A stretch of DNA of 64,000 nucleotides, from contig NZ_CP008743.1 of the NCBI RefSeq assembly GCF_002117145.1, forward strand, positions 1,550,001 to 1,614,000, in the 5' to 3' direction. A program made the position numbers and the translations under genes. Source of the DNA: Candidatus Nucleicultrix amoebiphila FS5. GTDB lineage: Bacteria > Pseudomonadota > Alphaproteobacteria > Caedimonadales > Nucleicultricaceae. Shown here piece after piece: positions 24,971 to 36,023 of this stretch. Numbering within the stretch: position 1 is the stretch's first letter; each line of letters opens with the position of its first letter. The notes below the pieces were generated by a model. It searched no databases. It saw nothing but the letters and a program-made list of their open reading frames with translations, and was not told the origin of the DNA.

Positions 24971-27121
24971 TTATTGTAGCTGCACATCAAATTCTAATTC
25001 ACACAATTTCTTTAGATCTTGGCAGATGGTTTTTGATTCAGATGAGTTTTCGCCATAGAGCTTATTGGCGAGATCTAATCCCTCTTGAACCATTGCAACT
25101 GAATATTGCGTACGATCCTTTAAAGGAGCTTCTTGTTTCTTTTTTATTTCTTCGTTTTTACCCAGCAAAAATTGTGCTGTAAAAGCATTAACAGTGGGTA
25201 AGAGCTCGTCATCAAAAATAATGCCTGGAATGTGACCTTGCAATGTAACCACCAAACGTTCAGAAATTCCAATATTGCAAACTCGATGGTTGTCATCTTC
25301 AATGCATTGCCCAAGGTTCTTAACTAGGTTATTTAACAATAACTCTCTAACAGTTTTTGTATCGATATCTTTTTCAACGCTTTCATGTTTTTGAATTAAT
25401 TGCCACGTGCGCGCGAATAAACCTTTCATAGTTACGTGCAGACCATCCTTCAAAAAAGTATAACTCTCGTCTTCGACAATCGCTGGTTTGTCTAAGGGAT
25501 GAATATAGGGCCCTTTTAATGTGCGCAGCGCATTCTCTACTTCATTAGAAGCGAGCGCTGTTCGTGGAAATGTCTCATTAGCTGTTGGTAGAAGGCTTTC
25601 CAAGTAATCATTAGCTTCAGAGATAACCTCATCCGTGCTTTTATCAAGCACAGGGACAAGTTCGTATATTTTCTCAATAGCAAGAAATGTTCGGGATATT
25701 TTTTTCTTATTCATGACGTTTTCATTGTTGCCATAGTGTGAGTATTCATTCAGATCATAAACACGCATGAAGAAATTTTTTAAAGCATCGAGTCTTTCTT
25801 GTGATGCTATGCGAGTATTAAAGATATCTTGAATTTCTTCAATAACTGACCGTGAGTAAAATTGAAAATAACGATTGGTGGTGAGCAGGGTATAGATCTC
25901 AACTTGTTCATGTTCAGTTTTTGCTTCGTTGAGTCCGCGATGAATGAGATTGGTTATTTCATCCCAAAGAGTTGAAGGAATGCTGTTGAGAAAGTACAAG
26001 TATTGTAAAGGATTAAAATCTCCGCGATGCAGTTTATGAGTGTTTCGAGCTTTTTCGATCAGTTGACTTTGCACAGTCAAAGAATGACGGGACAACACAT
26101 CGATTCCTTGAATCCATTGTTGTTCTAGTCGTGATGCTTTTAATTGGCTTGTTTGGATGGAAGAAAGGACTGGAGAAGTCTCTATCATTTGATGGATTTC
26201 TTTAATGTTATTAAGTAAATTTAACCAGTAATCAAAAGTCATTTCTGTCATTTTCTTAGCAAGATGCGCAAAAATTCTATCATTGACCATATCTTGTGGT
26301 AAGGTTTGCATAGATTGCATCAATGTTTCACGATTATGAGTGCTTAGCCGTTTTAGAGTCTGCAAAATTGTGCTCTCTGAAATATGGTCACCGTAGGTTT
26401 TTTTTGCGGCCCGAATGTGAGTGAGTAAATTATCCCAATTAGTCGGTTCTATGCCTTGACAGGTTTGAATGAGGGTGTTTAATTTTTGAGGTGTTAAATC
26501 CTCAAAGTTTTTCTTGATAAATAAGAGTACTTGTTTTCTTTGTTTCTCATTAATGCTTTTGCATGCCTGCAATACTTCTCTTTTGAAGAATAATTCTGAG
26601 TTTTGAAGAATGGGGAGGACTAGCTTAGGTATGCTGAAGACTTGTTTGGGTCCTAAGCTGTAAAGATCTTCTAAAAGTTTATAGCGCTCATAACGACTCG
26701 CTTCTGGTGATATTAATGCATTGTAAGATTTGAATAGATCATCGAGTTCTTTCCGTGACCAAGATGCAAAATAGCCGATTAAGGCTTTCTGTTGATAGTG
26801 TATGAATGCAGCGCCAAACTTTTTTTTCCATCGAGAGGTGAAATTTTTTCGCTGTCTGTCTGATAAGGGGATAAGCGATTGTACAATTTTAACATAATGA
26901 TGATCCGTCATGTCAGGTGTGAGAATTTTTAGGGTATCTTCTAAAAAGATGTCATCGAGATTTTTTTTTCCTCCATTTTTCGAATTTAGGAAGGCTGATC
27001 TTATTTGTTGAGATTTTACTGTAAAGTCTTGTGAGGTGTAATCGATAATTGAAGCGTGGAGAGAAAGTGATATTAGAAAGAATGAGAGCATTAGAAAAAT
27101 AAAAATGAACCTAAGTTCCAT
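24971..27121 (-). CDS. Large exported helical protein of unknown function
   Basis: 716 residues, not recognised. A clear signal peptide (about 1-23, FIFIFLMLSFFLISLSLHA) is followed by an almost wholly helical body with repeated short amphipathic pairs, as in ARM/HEAT-type superhelices, for example around 150-330. No catalytic motif is visible; two Cys pairs occur near the end. Codon use resembles the neighbours. It could be a periplasmic scaffold or a host-directed protein. It converges on the DUF2608 gene with a 5-base gap. Confidence 0.6.
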   Translation of the reverse strand: MELRFIFIFLMLSFFLISLSLHASIIDYTSQDFTVKSQQIRSAFLNSKNGGKKNLDDIFLEDTLKILTPDMTDHHYVKIVQSLIPLSDRQRKNFTSRWKKKFGAAFIHYQQKALIGYFASWSRKELDDLFKSYNALISPEASRYERYKLLEDLYSLGPKQVFSIPKLVLPILQNSELFFKREVLQACKSINEKQRKQVLLFIKKNFEDLTPQKLNTLIQTCQGIEPTNWDNLLTHIRAAKKTYGDHISESTILQTLKRLSTHNRETLMQSMQTLPQDMVNDRIFAHLAKKMTEMTFDYWLNLLNNIKEIHQMIETSPVLSSIQTSQLKASRLEQQWIQGIDVLSRHSLTVQSQLIEKARNTHKLHRGDFNPLQYLYFLNSIPSTLWDEITNLIHRGLNEAKTEHEQVEIYTLLTTNRYFQFYSRSVIEEIQDIFNTRIASQERLDALKNFFMRVYDLNEYSHYGNNENVMNKKKISRTFLAIEKIYELVPVLDKSTDEVISEANDYLESLLPTANETFPRTALASNEVENALRTLKGPYIHPLDKPAIVEDESYTFLKDGLHVTMKGLFARTWQLIQKHESVEKDIDTKTVRELLLNNLVKNLGQCIEDDNHRVCNIGISERLVVTLQGHIPGIIFDDELLPTVNAFTAQFLLGKNEEIKKKQEAPLKDRTQYSVAMVQEGLDLANKLYGENSSESKTICQDLKKLCELEFDVQLQ

Positions 27122-27479
27122 ACCTTACCTTCCTGTTTTCTAACATAAACATAAAGCTTAAATAAAAATGATTAATGAAAAGGAAACAACAAACTAGATG
27201 CTTATAGTTAATGTAATATTTCTTGATAAGTCGATTTTAGAAGTCTTGGGGGGGAATGAATGTATGAGTTATTAAGAAAAAAATATTTGTTACCTTAATG
27301 TAAGCTAGAAAGTTTTAGGGGTATTTTTTTGTAACAAAAATCAAACTATAAAAATTTATCTGTGGTTCATAGAGTAATATAAAGAAATCGGTAGATTTTT
27401 GTGAGGAGCTTCAACAAATCCTAGCATGAATAGTAAACCATAGTTATAATCCTTCTGTTTTTGAAGGAGGAAACATTAA
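27122..27479. other. Intergenic region and leader upstream of thrS
   Basis: About 360 very AT-rich bases between the divergent 716-residue protein gene and thrS. I see no gene in it. Near the 3' end, CCTTC at 27451-27455 can pair with GAAGG at 27463-27467, covering part of the AAGGAGG site for thrS. Confidence 0.5.
27450..27470 (+). promoter_or_regulatory. Hairpin covering the thrS ribosome binding site
   Basis: TCCTTC at 27450-27455 and GAAGGA at 27463-27468 form a 6-base stem with a 7-base T-rich loop; the Shine-Dalgarno GGAGG (27466-27470) is half inside the stem. This could dampen or regulate thrS translation. Confidence 0.4.
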
Positions 27480-29399
27480 GTGATTAAAATAACCTTGCCC
27501 GATGGGGCAGTTCGTGAAGTGCCAAAGAATAGCACTGGTTTGGATGTAGCTAAAAGTATTGGTGTAGGTCTTGCTCGTGATGCTGTTGCGGTAAAAGCTA
27601 ATGGAGTCATGATGGATCTAACGCGCCCGTTAGAAAATGATACAGCTTTGGAAATTATCACACGAACGTCGGTTGATGGGTTAGAACTTCTTCGTCATGA
27701 TGCAGCTCACGTTTTAGCGGAAGCTGCTAAAGAAATTTATCCTGACATTCAAGTTACAATTGGTCCTGCCATTGAAAATGGCTTTTATTACGATTTTTTT
27801 CGTGAAAAACCGTTTACTCCTGAAGATCTTGAGAAATTAGAAGAGAAAATGCGGGAAATTGTTGATCGAGATGAACCAATTATTAGAGAAGAGTGGTCTC
27901 GTAAAGACGCTGTCCCCTATTTTAAGTCTATAGGAGAAAATTTTAAGGCTGAAATTATCGATAGTATTCCCGATGCAGACACTATAACGGTCTATAAACA
28001 AGGCAAGTTTGTTGATCTTTGTCGTGGTCCTCATCTGCCGACAACAGGGCGTTTAGGTAAAGCATTTAAGCTCATGAAGTTAGCTGGAGCCTACTGGCGA
28101 GGAGATCCCAAAAATCCTCAACTACAAAGAGTTTATGGCACAGCTTGGGCCAATGAAAAACAATTAAAAGACTATCTAACTCTTTTGGAAGAGGCTGAAA
28201 AGCGCGATCACCGGCGAATTGCTAAAGAAATGGATCTTTTCCATTTGCAGGAAGAGGCTCCAGGGTGTGTGTTTTGGCATCCCAATGGTTGGACCATTTA
28301 TCAACAAATTCGTCAGTACATTAAACGTCGTATTGAAGCGGATGGTTATATGGAAGTGAATACGCCCGTTTTGGTTGATAAGTCCTTGTGGGAAGCATCT
28401 GGTCATTGGACTGAATTTCGTGAAAATATGTTCGCGACAGAAGAAGTGGATGGTCGCACTTCCGTTTTAAAACCGATGAATTGTCCTTGTCATATTCAGA
28501 TTTTTCGTCAGGGACTCAAGAGTTATCGGGATCTTCCTATTCGTTTAGCTGAATTTGGTAATTGTCACCGCAATGAATCGTCGGGTTCTTTGCATGGATT
28601 GATGCGTGTACGCTCTATGGTGCAAGATGATGGTCATATTTTCTGCACTGAAGATCAAATTGTGACTGAAACACAAAAGTTCTGTGAATTGCTGAGTGCT
28701 GTCTATCGTGATTTAGGCTTTGAGTCTTTCCATGTGAAATTAGCAGATAGACCCGAAAAGCGTGCAGGAACAGATGAAGTTTGGGACCGCGCGGAAAAAG
28801 CGCTTATGCAAGCAACAAAAGCAGCAGGGGTTGAGTTTAACATCAATCCAGGTGAGGGTGCTTTTTATGGGCCAAAACTCGAGTTTTATTTAAAGGATGC
28901 GATTGGACGTGAATGGCAATGTGGAACGTGGCAAGTAGACTTTATTTTGCCGGAACGTTTAGATGCCAACTATATTGGAGAAGATAGTAAAAAACATCGA
29001 CCTGTTATGCTCCATCGTGCTGTTTTGGGATCTCTCGAACGATTTATTGGGATTTTGATAGAGCATTATGCAGGTAAATTGCCCCTTTGGCTTGCGCCCG
29101 TACAAGTTGCAGTTACGCCCATCACCAACGATTTAGACGATTATGCTCTTGAAGTAGCCGAAATTTTTAAGAAATCAGGCTTGCGAGTAAAGGTTGATTT
29201 GCGTCATGAAAAGATTAATTATAAAATACGTGAAATGAGTCTTGCAAAGCATCCTATTATTTGTGTAGTAGGAGCTCGTGAGGCCAGTGATAGAACTGTA
29301 GCGGTGCGTAGGCTTGGAAGCCAATCCCAGGAAGTTCTGTCTATTGATCAAGCATTGGCTAATTTTGTGCAAGAAGCACGAATGCCTCTTGATCGTTAA
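27480..29399 (+). CDS. thrS: Threonyl-tRNA synthetase
   Basis: Charges tRNA-Thr. An N-terminal TGS domain (residues 1-60), the editing domain ([16 protein letters not shown], then [14 protein letters not shown]), the class II core with zinc-site Cys in [12 protein letters not shown] and the C-terminal anticodon-binding domain are all seen. 639 residues, full length. GTG start with AAGGAGG about 10 bases before. First gene of thrS-infC-rpmI-rplT-pheS-pheT, as in many bacteria. Confidence 0.98.
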   Translation: MIKITLPDGAVREVPKNSTGLDVAKSIGVGLARDAVAVKANGVMMDLTRPLENDTALEIITRTSVDGLELLRHDAAHVLAEAAKEIYPDIQVTIGPAIENGFYYDFFREKPFTPEDLEKLEEKMREIVDRDEPIIREEWSRKDAVPYFKSIGENFKAEIIDSIPDADTITVYKQGKFVDLCRGPHLPTTGRLGKAFKLMKLAGAYWRGDPKNPQLQRVYGTAWANEKQLKDYLTLLEEAEKRDHRRIAKEMDLFHLQEEAPGCVFWHPNGWTIYQQIRQYIKRRIEADGYMEVNTPVLVDKSLWEASGHWTEFRENMFATEEVDGRTSVLKPMNCPCHIQIFRQGLKSYRDLPIRLAEFGNCHRNESSGSLHGLMRVRSMVQDDGHIFCTEDQIVTETQKFCELLSAVYRDLGFESFHVKLADRPEKRAGTDEVWDRAEKALMQATKAAGVEFNINPGEGAFYGPKLEFYLKDAIGREWQCGTWQVDFILPERLDANYIGEDSKKHRPVMLHRAVLGSLERFIGILIEHYAGKLPLWLAPVQVAVTPITNDLDDYALEVAEIFKKSGLRVKVDLRHEKINYKIREMSLAKHPIICVVGAREASDRTVAVRRLGSQSQEVLSIDQALANFVQEARMPLDR

Positions 29400-29430
29400 A
29401 GTTTGGATTCATTAAGAAGAGGAGAGAGAC

Positions 29431-29967
29431 ATCACAAAATCGTTTCGTGAGAGGGGTCAACTAGACGATGGCCCACGAGTAAATCAAGGAATTCGAGCAC
29501 CTCGGATTCGATTGATTGATGAAAATGGTGAGATGATTGGCGTCGTAACAACTCAAGAAGGAATTCGCCGTGCGGAATTAGCTGGCTTAGATCTTGTTGA
29601 AGTTTCGCCTCAGGCTGATCCACCTGTTTGTAAAATTCTTGACCTTGGTAAGTACAAATACGAATTGCAGAAGAAAAAGGCTGCTGTTCGTAAGAACCAA
29701 AAAGTCATTGAAATTAAAGAAATTAAAGTTCGACCTACCATCGAAGAAAATGATTATCAGGTCAAGCTTCGTGCCATGAAGCGGTTTTTTGAAGATGGAG
29801 ATAAAGTTAAGGTCTCGATGCGTTTTCGTGGACGTGAACTGTCTCACCAAGAGCTCGGTATGGAAGTGTTGAAGCGTATGTGTACTGATCTAGATGATAT
29901 AGCTCGAGTAGAACACGAACCAAAATTTGAAGGGAAGCAGATTTTTATGCTTCTATCGCCAAAATAA
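29431..29967 (+). CDS. infC: Translation initiation factor IF-3, probable ATC start
   Basis: IF-3 keeps the 30S subunit free and checks start codons. Conserved text runs GPRVNQGIRAPRIRLIDENGE, then VEVSPQADPPVCKILDLGKYKYE and the C-terminal IKEIKVRPTIEENDYQVK. No ATG, GTG, TTG or CTG exists in frame between the stop at 29413 and TTG 29512, yet the conserved N-terminal segment begins before 29512. ATC at 29431 has AGGAG at 29420-29424, correctly spaced, giving 178 residues. A rare AUU/AUC-type start is known for infC and is the basis of its autoregulation. Confidence 0.92.
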   Translation: MTKSFRERGQLDDGPRVNQGIRAPRIRLIDENGEMIGVVTTQEGIRRAELAGLDLVEVSPQADPPVCKILDLGKYKYELQKKKAAVRKNQKVIEIKEIKVRPTIEENDYQVKLRAMKRFFEDGDKVKVSMRFRGRELSHQELGMEVLKRMCTDLDDIARVEHEPKFEGKQIFMLLSPK

Positions 29968-30006
29968 TAGTTTCAAGAGAGGGTTTGACGATTTCGATTT
30001 CATGAT

Positions 30007-30034
30007 TGCAATCGTCAAAAAAGCTTGTTATAAG
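30007..30034 (+). promoter_or_regulatory. Possible internal promoter before rpmI
   Basis: TTGCAA at 30007-30012 and TATAAG at about 30030 are separated by about 17 bases. It overlaps an inverted repeat (TTGACGATT 29985-29993 with AATCGTCAA 30010-30018). A weak match, listed because ribosomal protein genes here may need extra transcription. Confidence 0.35.
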
Positions 30035-30046
30035 CCTCTTACTTCT

Positions 30047-30086
30047 GGTGGCCTGGCGCGTGTATACGCGGGCATGCCTACCCACC
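30047..30086 (+). promoter_or_regulatory. Structured leader of rpmI-rplT
   Basis: GGTGG (30047-30051) and CCACC (30082-30086) can close a stem that contains an inner CGCGT/ACGCG hairpin (30057-30061 with 30066-30070). The element ends 29 bases before the rpmI start and is far more G+C-rich than its surroundings. A candidate binding site for L20 or L35 autoregulation. Confidence 0.4.
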
Positions 30087-30115
30087 TTATAACCTTTTAA
30101 AGAAAGAGAGTTAAA

Positions 30116-30313
30116 ATGCCCAAGTTGAAGACAAAAAGTAGCACTAAAGGCCGCTTTCGTGTAACGGCGAGCGGTAAGATTCTCCGGGGGTATGCTGGTA
30201 AACGGCATATGCTCATCAAAAGAACTCAAAAGATGAAGCGAAATGCTCGTGGTTTAGTCGTCATGTCTAAGCCCGATCAAAAGATTATTCGTCGTTTCAT
30301 GCCCTATGCTTAA
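30116..30313 (+). CDS. rpmI: 50S ribosomal protein L35
   Basis: Small basic protein of 65 residues: [20 protein letters not shown], then [19 protein letters not shown] and a C-terminal [21 protein letters not shown] precedes the ATG. Followed by rplT after 12 bases. Confidence 0.98.
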   Translation: MPKLKTKSSTKGRFRVTASGKILRGYAGKRHMLIKRTQKMKRNARGLVVMSKPDQKIIRRFMPYA

Positions 30314-30325
30314 AGGAGAATTATA

Positions 30326-30685
30326 ATGGCTCGTGTAAAAAGAGGGGTTACGACCCACGCTCGACACAAAAAAATCTTAAAGTTAGCATCAGGCTATCGT
30401 GGTCGTGCCAATAATTGTTTTAGAATTGCAATCGAAAAAGTTGAAAAGGCTTTACGCTATGCGTATCGCGATCGTCGCGCGCGTAAGCGGGATTTCCGTA
30501 AGCTTTGGATCCAACGTATTAATGCGGCGACTCGTGAACATGGGATGACCTATTCGCAATTCATTAACGGTATTCAAAAAGCCGGTATTGAAGTTGATCG
30601 TAAAGTGTTGGCTGATATTGCTGTACGGGAACCTTCAGCCTTTAAAGCACTTGTAGATCAAGCTGGTGCGGCCCTTAAGGCATAA
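30326..30685 (+). CDS. rplT: 50S ribosomal protein L20
   Basis: 119 residues. [40 protein letters not shown] and [21 protein letters not shown] identify L20, which binds 23S rRNA early in assembly. AAAGGAG lies before the start. Confidence 0.98.
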   Translation: MARVKRGVTTHARHKKILKLASGYRGRANNCFRIAIEKVEKALRYAYRDRRARKRDFRKLWIQRINAATREHGMTYSQFINGIQKAGIEVDRKVLADIAVREPSAFKALVDQAGAALKA

Positions 30686-30711
30686 ATTGTCTTAAGTTTA
30701 GACCAATGTTG

Positions 30712-30738
30712 AAAAGCCGCTAAAACGCGGCTTTTTTC
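30712..30738 (+). terminator. Terminator/attenuator between rplT and pheS
   Basis: AAGCCGC pairs with GCGGCTT around a 6-base loop, followed by TTTTTT. It ends the ribosomal protein transcript; pheS starts 29 bases later, so read-through or a separate promoter must serve pheST. A 5-codon frame (ATG at 30706) runs into the stem but has no Phe codons. Confidence 0.88.
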
Positions 30739-30766
30739 TTTCTTCTTGATAGGGTACAAAGAAGGT

Positions 30767-31837
30767 ATGGAAGATTTAGTCACGCTTAAAGCATCAATCC
30801 TGCAGAAAATCTCTGAGGCTAACAATTTAAAAGCTTTAGAAGATTTGCGTGTGCAAACTTTAGGAAAACAAGGCTCGATCACTGTCTTGATGAAGAATTT
30901 AGGCAGTCTTGAAGGAGAGGCTCGTAAAGAGCAGGGGCAAAAACTCAATGACGTTCGAGCTTCAGTGGGAGAGGCTCTAGATAAACAATTAGCTTATCTT
31001 GAAGCAGAAGCTCTTTCTCATCAACTCATCAGTGAAAAAATAGATATTACTTTACCCGGACGTTCATTACCTCAAGGGACAATTCATGCCCTTTCGGAAG
31101 CGATGTTTGAAGCGATTTCAATTTTCAAGGATATGGGGTTTTGGATCGCCGAAGGCCCAGAGATTGAAGATGATGAGCATAACTTTACTGCCCTGAATAT
31201 TCCTGAAACCCATCCGGCCCGCCAAGAGCAAGATACCTTCTATCTACCAAAGGATGAAAAGGGTACGATCCAATTGTTGCGAACCCATACATCGCCTGTG
31301 CAAATAAGAACAATGCGCGAGAAAAAGCCTCCTTTACGAATTATTGCGCCTGGACGTGTGTATCGTAGTGATTTTGATCAAACTCATACGCCTACATTTC
31401 ATCAAATTGAAGGTTTTTATGTGGATGAAGGGGTACATATGGGACATTTAAAAGGGTGTCTTACTGAATTCTGCAGAAGATTCTTTGGTAAGCCAAAATT
31501 ACCTGTGCGCTTTCGTCCTTCTTTTTTTCCATTTACCGAACCTTCGGCGGAAGTAGATATAGGCTGTCGTCGGGGAAAAGATGGCCTTGAAATCGGTGAA
31601 GGGAGCGATTGGTTAGAAATTCTTGGGTGCGGTATGGTGCATCCTAAGGTGTTAAAGAATTGCGGCATCGATCCACAAAAATATCAAGGATTTGCTTTTG
31701 GTATGGGAATTGAGCGTATCGCCATGTTGAAGTTTGGTATTCCAGATTTAAGATCATTTTATGAACCTGATCTGCGTTGGCTAAGCTATTATGGTTTTGA
31801 TGCAGCTAAAGCTTTACGAGAAGGGCGAGGTCTATGA
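30767..31837 (+). CDS. pheS: Phenylalanyl-tRNA synthetase alpha subunit
   Basis: Catalytic subunit of the alpha2-beta2 enzyme. An N-terminal coiled coil is followed by class II motifs: the motif 2 region RVYRSDFDQTHTPTFHQIEG, SFFPFTEPSAEVDI, and motif 3 FAFGMGIERIAMLKFGIPD. 356 residues from ATG 30767 (AAGAAGG upstream). The last 4 bases overlap pheT. Confidence 0.97.
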   Translation: MEDLVTLKASILQKISEANNLKALEDLRVQTLGKQGSITVLMKNLGSLEGEARKEQGQKLNDVRASVGEALDKQLAYLEAEALSHQLISEKIDITLPGRSLPQGTIHALSEAMFEAISIFKDMGFWIAEGPEIEDDEHNFTALNIPETHPARQEQDTFYLPKDEKGTIQLLRTHTSPVQIRTMREKKPPLRIIAPGRVYRSDFDQTHTPTFHQIEGFYVDEGVHMGHLKGCLTEFCRRFFGKPKLPVRFRPSFFPFTEPSAEVDIGCRRGKDGLEIGEGSDWLEILGCGMVHPKVLKNCGIDPQKYQGFAFGMGIERIAMLKFGIPDLRSFYEPDLRWLSYYGFDAAKALREGRGL

Positions 31838-34224
31838 AAATTAGTCTTGCCTGGTTAAGGACATATCTTAATACTTCGACCCCTGATGAAGAGATTATTC
31901 AGCGTCTCAACCAAATTGGTCTGGTAGTCGATAGTTTTGAAAATTTGGGTGAGCGCCTCAAAGGTTTTCGCATTGCAGAAGTTTTAGAAGTCAAAAGACA
32001 TCCCAATGCAGATCGTTTATCTGTGTGTCGTGTCAATACAGGGCAAGAGGAAATACAAGTTGTTTGTGGCGCTTCGAATGCGAAGACAGGTATGAAAGCT
32101 GTGTTAGCACGTGTTGGAATGTCAATCCCAGCTAATGGTTTGGTTCTGAAACATACAATGATTCGTGATGTTGAAAGCATGGGAATGCTTTGCTCTGGAC
32201 AAGAGCTTTTGTTAGAAGAAGATTCGGGTGGTAAGATTATTGAACTACCCGATGACGCCCCTGTTGGCGAAGAATATGCCACCTACCTTGGATTATGCGA
32301 TACGGTTCTAGATCTTGAAATTGGCCCTAATCGCAGTGATTGCTTTAGTCATTATGGGGTGGCTCGTGATTTAGCCGCCACGGGGATTGGCACTCTGCTG
32401 AAACTTGATGTGCCAAAACTTTCTGAAAATTTATCTGATACTATGAAAGTGACAATCAAAAATTCAGAGAGTTGTCCATTTTTTTCAGGGCGTATTATTA
32501 AAGGCGTTAAGAATGGTCCCAGTCCAATGTGGCTCCAACAGCGCTTAAAAGCAGTGGGGTTGCGCCCTATTTCCGCTCTCGTTGATATCACGAATTTTAT
32601 GTTGATGGCTTGGGGACGACCTATGCATGTCTTTGATTTGGATAAAATTAATGGGCATCTGGAATTGAGGTCGGCTGTTAAAGGCGAAACATTTAAAGCT
32701 TTAGATGGTAAAGATTATGTTTTAGATCAGGGGATGTTGGTTATTGCCGATGAGTCTGGTCTTCAATCTCTTGCAGGCATTATTGGCGGTGAAGCGTCTG
32801 GATGTACAGTGGAGACTACAAATGTCTTTTTGGAATCAGCCTATTTTAATCCAACAGCAATCAGTACAACGGGACGTGCTCTTTCTGTTTTAAGTGAATC
32901 ACGCTATCGTTTTGAGAGAGGGGTAGATCCATCTATGGTTTTACCAGGCTTGGAATTGGCTACACAGATGATTCTTGAAATTTGCGGAGGCAAAGTAGGT
33001 CCCGTTGTAAAAACTGGAGAATTGCCGATCATTGAGCGCAAGATTAAGTTTAATACAAAACGTGTGCAAGAGTTAACAGGTGTATCGATCGAAACGAAGA
33101 CTTCCCATGCGATTTTAAGTAATTTAGGTTTTCATTTGGAAAATGATCATGTTACTTCTCCTTCCTGGCGTCATGATATTGAAGGAGACGCAGACCTGGT
33201 TGAAGAGATAGTGCGTATTGTGGGGTATGATCACATCCCTTTCACAGACTTACCAAAAAAGAATAACGATGAGGCTTTGAAGACAGATATTTCTGCTGTT
33301 ATTGGAGAAGAGCGTCCATGGACAGCGCGTAAGTTTCTGGCTAATTGCGGTTACCATGAAGTGACAACTTGGTCCTTTATTAAACCTGAAATCGCCAAAG
33401 CTTTTGGTGGAGGAGAAGAAGAACTGACACTGGTGAATCCCATTAGTGCTGATTTATCTACTATGCGACCATCTTTGGTGCCAAATATGTTAGAAGCGGT
33501 AAGACGTAATTTAGACAGGCATCTTGAAGACCCGGCTTTTTTTGAAATTGGTCCAATTTTTAGTGTTAATTATGATCAAAAGCAAAAAAAGAGTGTTTCT
33601 GGGGTTTGGACGGGCAAACGGCAAATGATGCATTGGCAAATGCCAGCCAGAGAAGTTGATTGTTTCGATGTAAAAGCTGATCTTCTAAAATTATTAGATG
33701 TTCTAGAGTTTGATAGCACCAAAATTCAAATAGCAGATGGGGCTCCTAGATGGTATCATCCTGGACGTTCTGGAGTTTTGAAATTAGGCCCTAAACAAAC
33801 CCTAGGCTATTTTGGCGACTTCCATCCAAGTATTCTAAAGAGGTTTGATATCCAGGAAAAAGTTGTAGGTTTTGAACTTTTTCTCTCAGATATTCCTTTG
33901 CCCAAAAATGTGTCGAACAAAAGAAACCTTAAGCTTTCCTCTTATCAACCAGTAGAGAGAGACTTTGCTTTTTTGCTCGACAAAAACGTTCCTGCAAGTG
34001 AAATTATTAAAGCTGCGCGATCTGCTGATCCTACCTTAATTAGTTCTGTGATCCTTTTTGATGTTTATGAAGGAAAAAATATTCCACCAGAGAAGAAATC
34101 AATTGCCTTTAAAGTACGTCTTGAACCTATGGAAGCAACCTTGACGGATGCTCAGATCATGGAAGTTTCAGATAAAATTATTAAGGTGATTGAACAGATG
34201 ACAGGAGGTCATCTTCGCCAATGA
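31834..34224 (+). CDS. pheT: Phenylalanyl-tRNA synthetase beta subunit
   Basis: 796 residues. The N-terminal tRNA-binding fold (about 39-150, [17 protein letters not shown]) is followed by the B3/B4 editing part, the B5 domain, and the C-terminal anticodon-binding FDX-ACB domain ([19 protein letters not shown]). ATGA overlap with pheS ensures equal synthesis; another ATGA overlap links it to lepA. Confidence 0.97.
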   Translation: MKISLAWLRTYLNTSTPDEEIIQRLNQIGLVVDSFENLGERLKGFRIAEVLEVKRHPNADRLSVCRVNTGQEEIQVVCGASNAKTGMKAVLARVGMSIPANGLVLKHTMIRDVESMGMLCSGQELLLEEDSGGKIIELPDDAPVGEEYATYLGLCDTVLDLEIGPNRSDCFSHYGVARDLAATGIGTLLKLDVPKLSENLSDTMKVTIKNSESCPFFSGRIIKGVKNGPSPMWLQQRLKAVGLRPISALVDITNFMLMAWGRPMHVFDLDKINGHLELRSAVKGETFKALDGKDYVLDQGMLVIADESGLQSLAGIIGGEASGCTVETTNVFLESAYFNPTAISTTGRALSVLSESRYRFERGVDPSMVLPGLELATQMILEICGGKVGPVVKTGELPIIERKIKFNTKRVQELTGVSIETKTSHAILSNLGFHLENDHVTSPSWRHDIEGDADLVEEIVRIVGYDHIPFTDLPKKNNDEALKTDISAVIGEERPWTARKFLANCGYHEVTTWSFIKPEIAKAFGGGEEELTLVNPISADLSTMRPSLVPNMLEAVRRNLDRHLEDPAFFEIGPIFSVNYDQKQKKSVSGVWTGKRQMMHWQMPAREVDCFDVKADLLKLLDVLEFDSTKIQIADGAPRWYHPGRSGVLKLGPKQTLGYFGDFHPSILKRFDIQEKVVGFELFLSDIPLPKNVSNKRNLKLSSYQPVERDFAFLLDKNVPASEIIKAARSADPTLISSVILFDVYEGKNIPPEKKSIAFKVRLEPMEATLTDAQIMEVSDKIIKVIEQMTGGHLRQ

Positions 34225-36023
34225 AAACTTTTGATGATATTCGAAATTTCGCCATTATCGCTCATATCGACCATGGAAAATCAACCCTTGCTGATCGTCT
34301 TATTGAATATTGTGGAGGACTTGAAGCACGTGAACTGAAATCTCAAGTTCTTGATAGTATGGATATCGAGCGAGAGCGTGGTATTACAATTAAAGCTCAA
34401 ACAGTGCGCTTAAACTATAAAGCCCATGATGGTAAGATCTATCAACTCAATCTGATGGATACTCCTGGTCACGTTGACTTTGCCTATGAGGTGAGCCGGT
34501 CTTTGGCTGCTTGTGAGGGGTCTTTACTTGTTGTAGATGCTAGCCAAGGTGTTGAAGCTCAGACATTGGCAAACGTTTACCAAGCTATTGAAAATAATCA
34601 CGAAATAATCCCCGTTTTGAATAAAATTGATTTACCCGCTGCTGAACCCGAGCGCGTAAAACAGCAAATCGAAGAAGTGATAGGTCTTGATGCTCAGGAC
34701 GCAGTGCTTATTTCTGCTAAAACCGGCATCGGTATTGGTGATGTTCTAGAAGCTCTCGTCAAACGTTTGCCACCTCCAAAGGGATCAGAGGAAGCACCTC
34801 TGAAAGCGCTTTTGGTGGATAGTTGGTATGATCAGTACTTAGGTGTGATTATTCTTGTACGTATTAAAGATGGTATTTTGCGTAAGAATATGAAAGTTCG
34901 CATGATGTCTACGGGTGCTTCTTATCAAGTAGAAAATGTGGGAGTATTTACGCCAAAAAAAGTTTCTGTTTCTGAACTCAAACCCGGTGAAATTGGCTAT
35001 TTTACTGCTAGTATAAAATTTGTTGCCGATGCCAACGTTGGTGATACAGTAACCGATGATCGCAAGCCAACGAATGAGGCTTTGCCTGGATTTAAACCGA
35101 GCGTTCCTGTGGTATTCTGCGGTTTATTTCCTATTGATGCTAATGATTTTGAAAATTTACGTGATAGCCTAGAAAAACTTCATTTGAATGATGCAAGTTT
35201 TACCTATGAAGCTGAAACTTCTGCGGCTTTGGGATTTGGTTTTCGGTGTGGGTTTCTTGGATTGCTACACTTAGAAATTATTCAAGAACGTCTTGAACGT
35301 GAATTTAATCTTGATCTTATTACGACAGCTCCAAGCGTTGTGTATCGCATTCATATGACGAATGGTCAGATAGTAGAGTTGCACAATCCTGCTGATTTTC
35401 CTGATGTGGTGAAGATTGATCACATTGAAGAACCATGGATTAAAGCAACAATTATGGTACCCGATGAATTTGTTGGAGCTGTGTTAACGTTGTGTACAGA
35501 TCGACGTGGCGAACAAATTGATCTGACTTACGTTGGGAATCGTGCCATGATTGTTTATCGTTTGCCTTTGAACGAAGTCGTATTTGATTTTTATGATCGT
35601 TTGAAATCCGCCTCCAGAGGATATGCGAGCTTTGATTATGAAGTTGACGAATATCGCGAAGGTGATTTGGTAAAACTTGCGATTTTGGTTAATGGAGATC
35701 CAGTGGATGCACTTTCTTGTATTGTGCACAAAAGCCAGTCCGAATCCAGAGGGCGCCATCTATGTGGAAGATTAAAGGATTTGATCCCAAAACAACTTTT
35801 CAAAATTGCTCTGCAAGCTGCTATTGGTGGAAAAGTGATTGCTCGTGAAACAATTTCAGCTATGCGTAAAGATGTCACCGCTAAGTGTTATGGTGGCGAT
35901 ATTTCTCGTAAGAGAAAACTTCTTGATAAACAAAAAGAAGGAAAAAAACGCATGCGTCAATTTGGTAAGGTTGAAATTCCCCAGAAAGCCTTTATTGAAG
36001 CGCTAAAAATGGGCAAAGACTAA
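34221..36023 (+). CDS. lepA: Elongation factor 4 (LepA) GTPase
   Basis: Ribosome-associated GTPase. G1 AHIDHGKST at about 14-22, [18 protein letters not shown] (G3), [13 protein letters not shown] (G4), and the LepA-specific C-terminal domain with [17 protein letters not shown]. 600 residues, full length. It overlaps pheT by 4 bases and may be co-expressed with the synthetase genes. Confidence 0.97.
   Translation: MKTFDDIRNFAIIAHIDHGKSTLADRLIEYCGGLEARELKSQVLDSMDIERERGITIKAQTVRLNYKAHDGKIYQLNLMDTPGHVDFAYEVSRSLAACEGSLLVVDASQGVEAQTLANVYQAIENNHEIIPVLNKIDLPAAEPERVKQQIEEVIGLDAQDAVLISAKTGIGIGDVLEALVKRLPPPKGSEEAPLKALLVDSWYDQYLGVIILVRIKDGILRKNMKVRMMSTGASYQVENVGVFTPKKVSVSELKPGEIGYFTASIKFVADANVGDTVTDDRKPTNEALPGFKPSVPVVFCGLFPIDANDFENLRDSLEKLHLNDASFTYEAETSAALGFGFRCGFLGLLHLEIIQERLEREFNLDLITTAPSVVYRIHMTNGQIVELHNPADFPDVVKIDHIEEPWIKATIMVPDEFVGAVLTLCTDRRGEQIDLTYVGNRAMIVYRLPLNEVVFDFYDRLKSASRGYASFDYEVDEYREGDLVKLAILVNGDPVDALSCIVHKSQSESRGRHLCGRLKDLIPKQLFKIALQAAIGGKVIARETISAMRKDVTAKCYGGDISRKRKLLDKQKEGKKRMRQFGKVEIPQKAFIEALKMGKD

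Noticed and set aside
27456-27462. thrS leader loop as a tRNA-Thr anticodon mimic
   Set aside because: UGU occurs at the first loop positions, not where an anticodon would sit.
29985-30018. 9-base inverted repeat after infC as a terminator
   Set aside because: No T tract follows on the plus strand; the right arm is followed by A residues.
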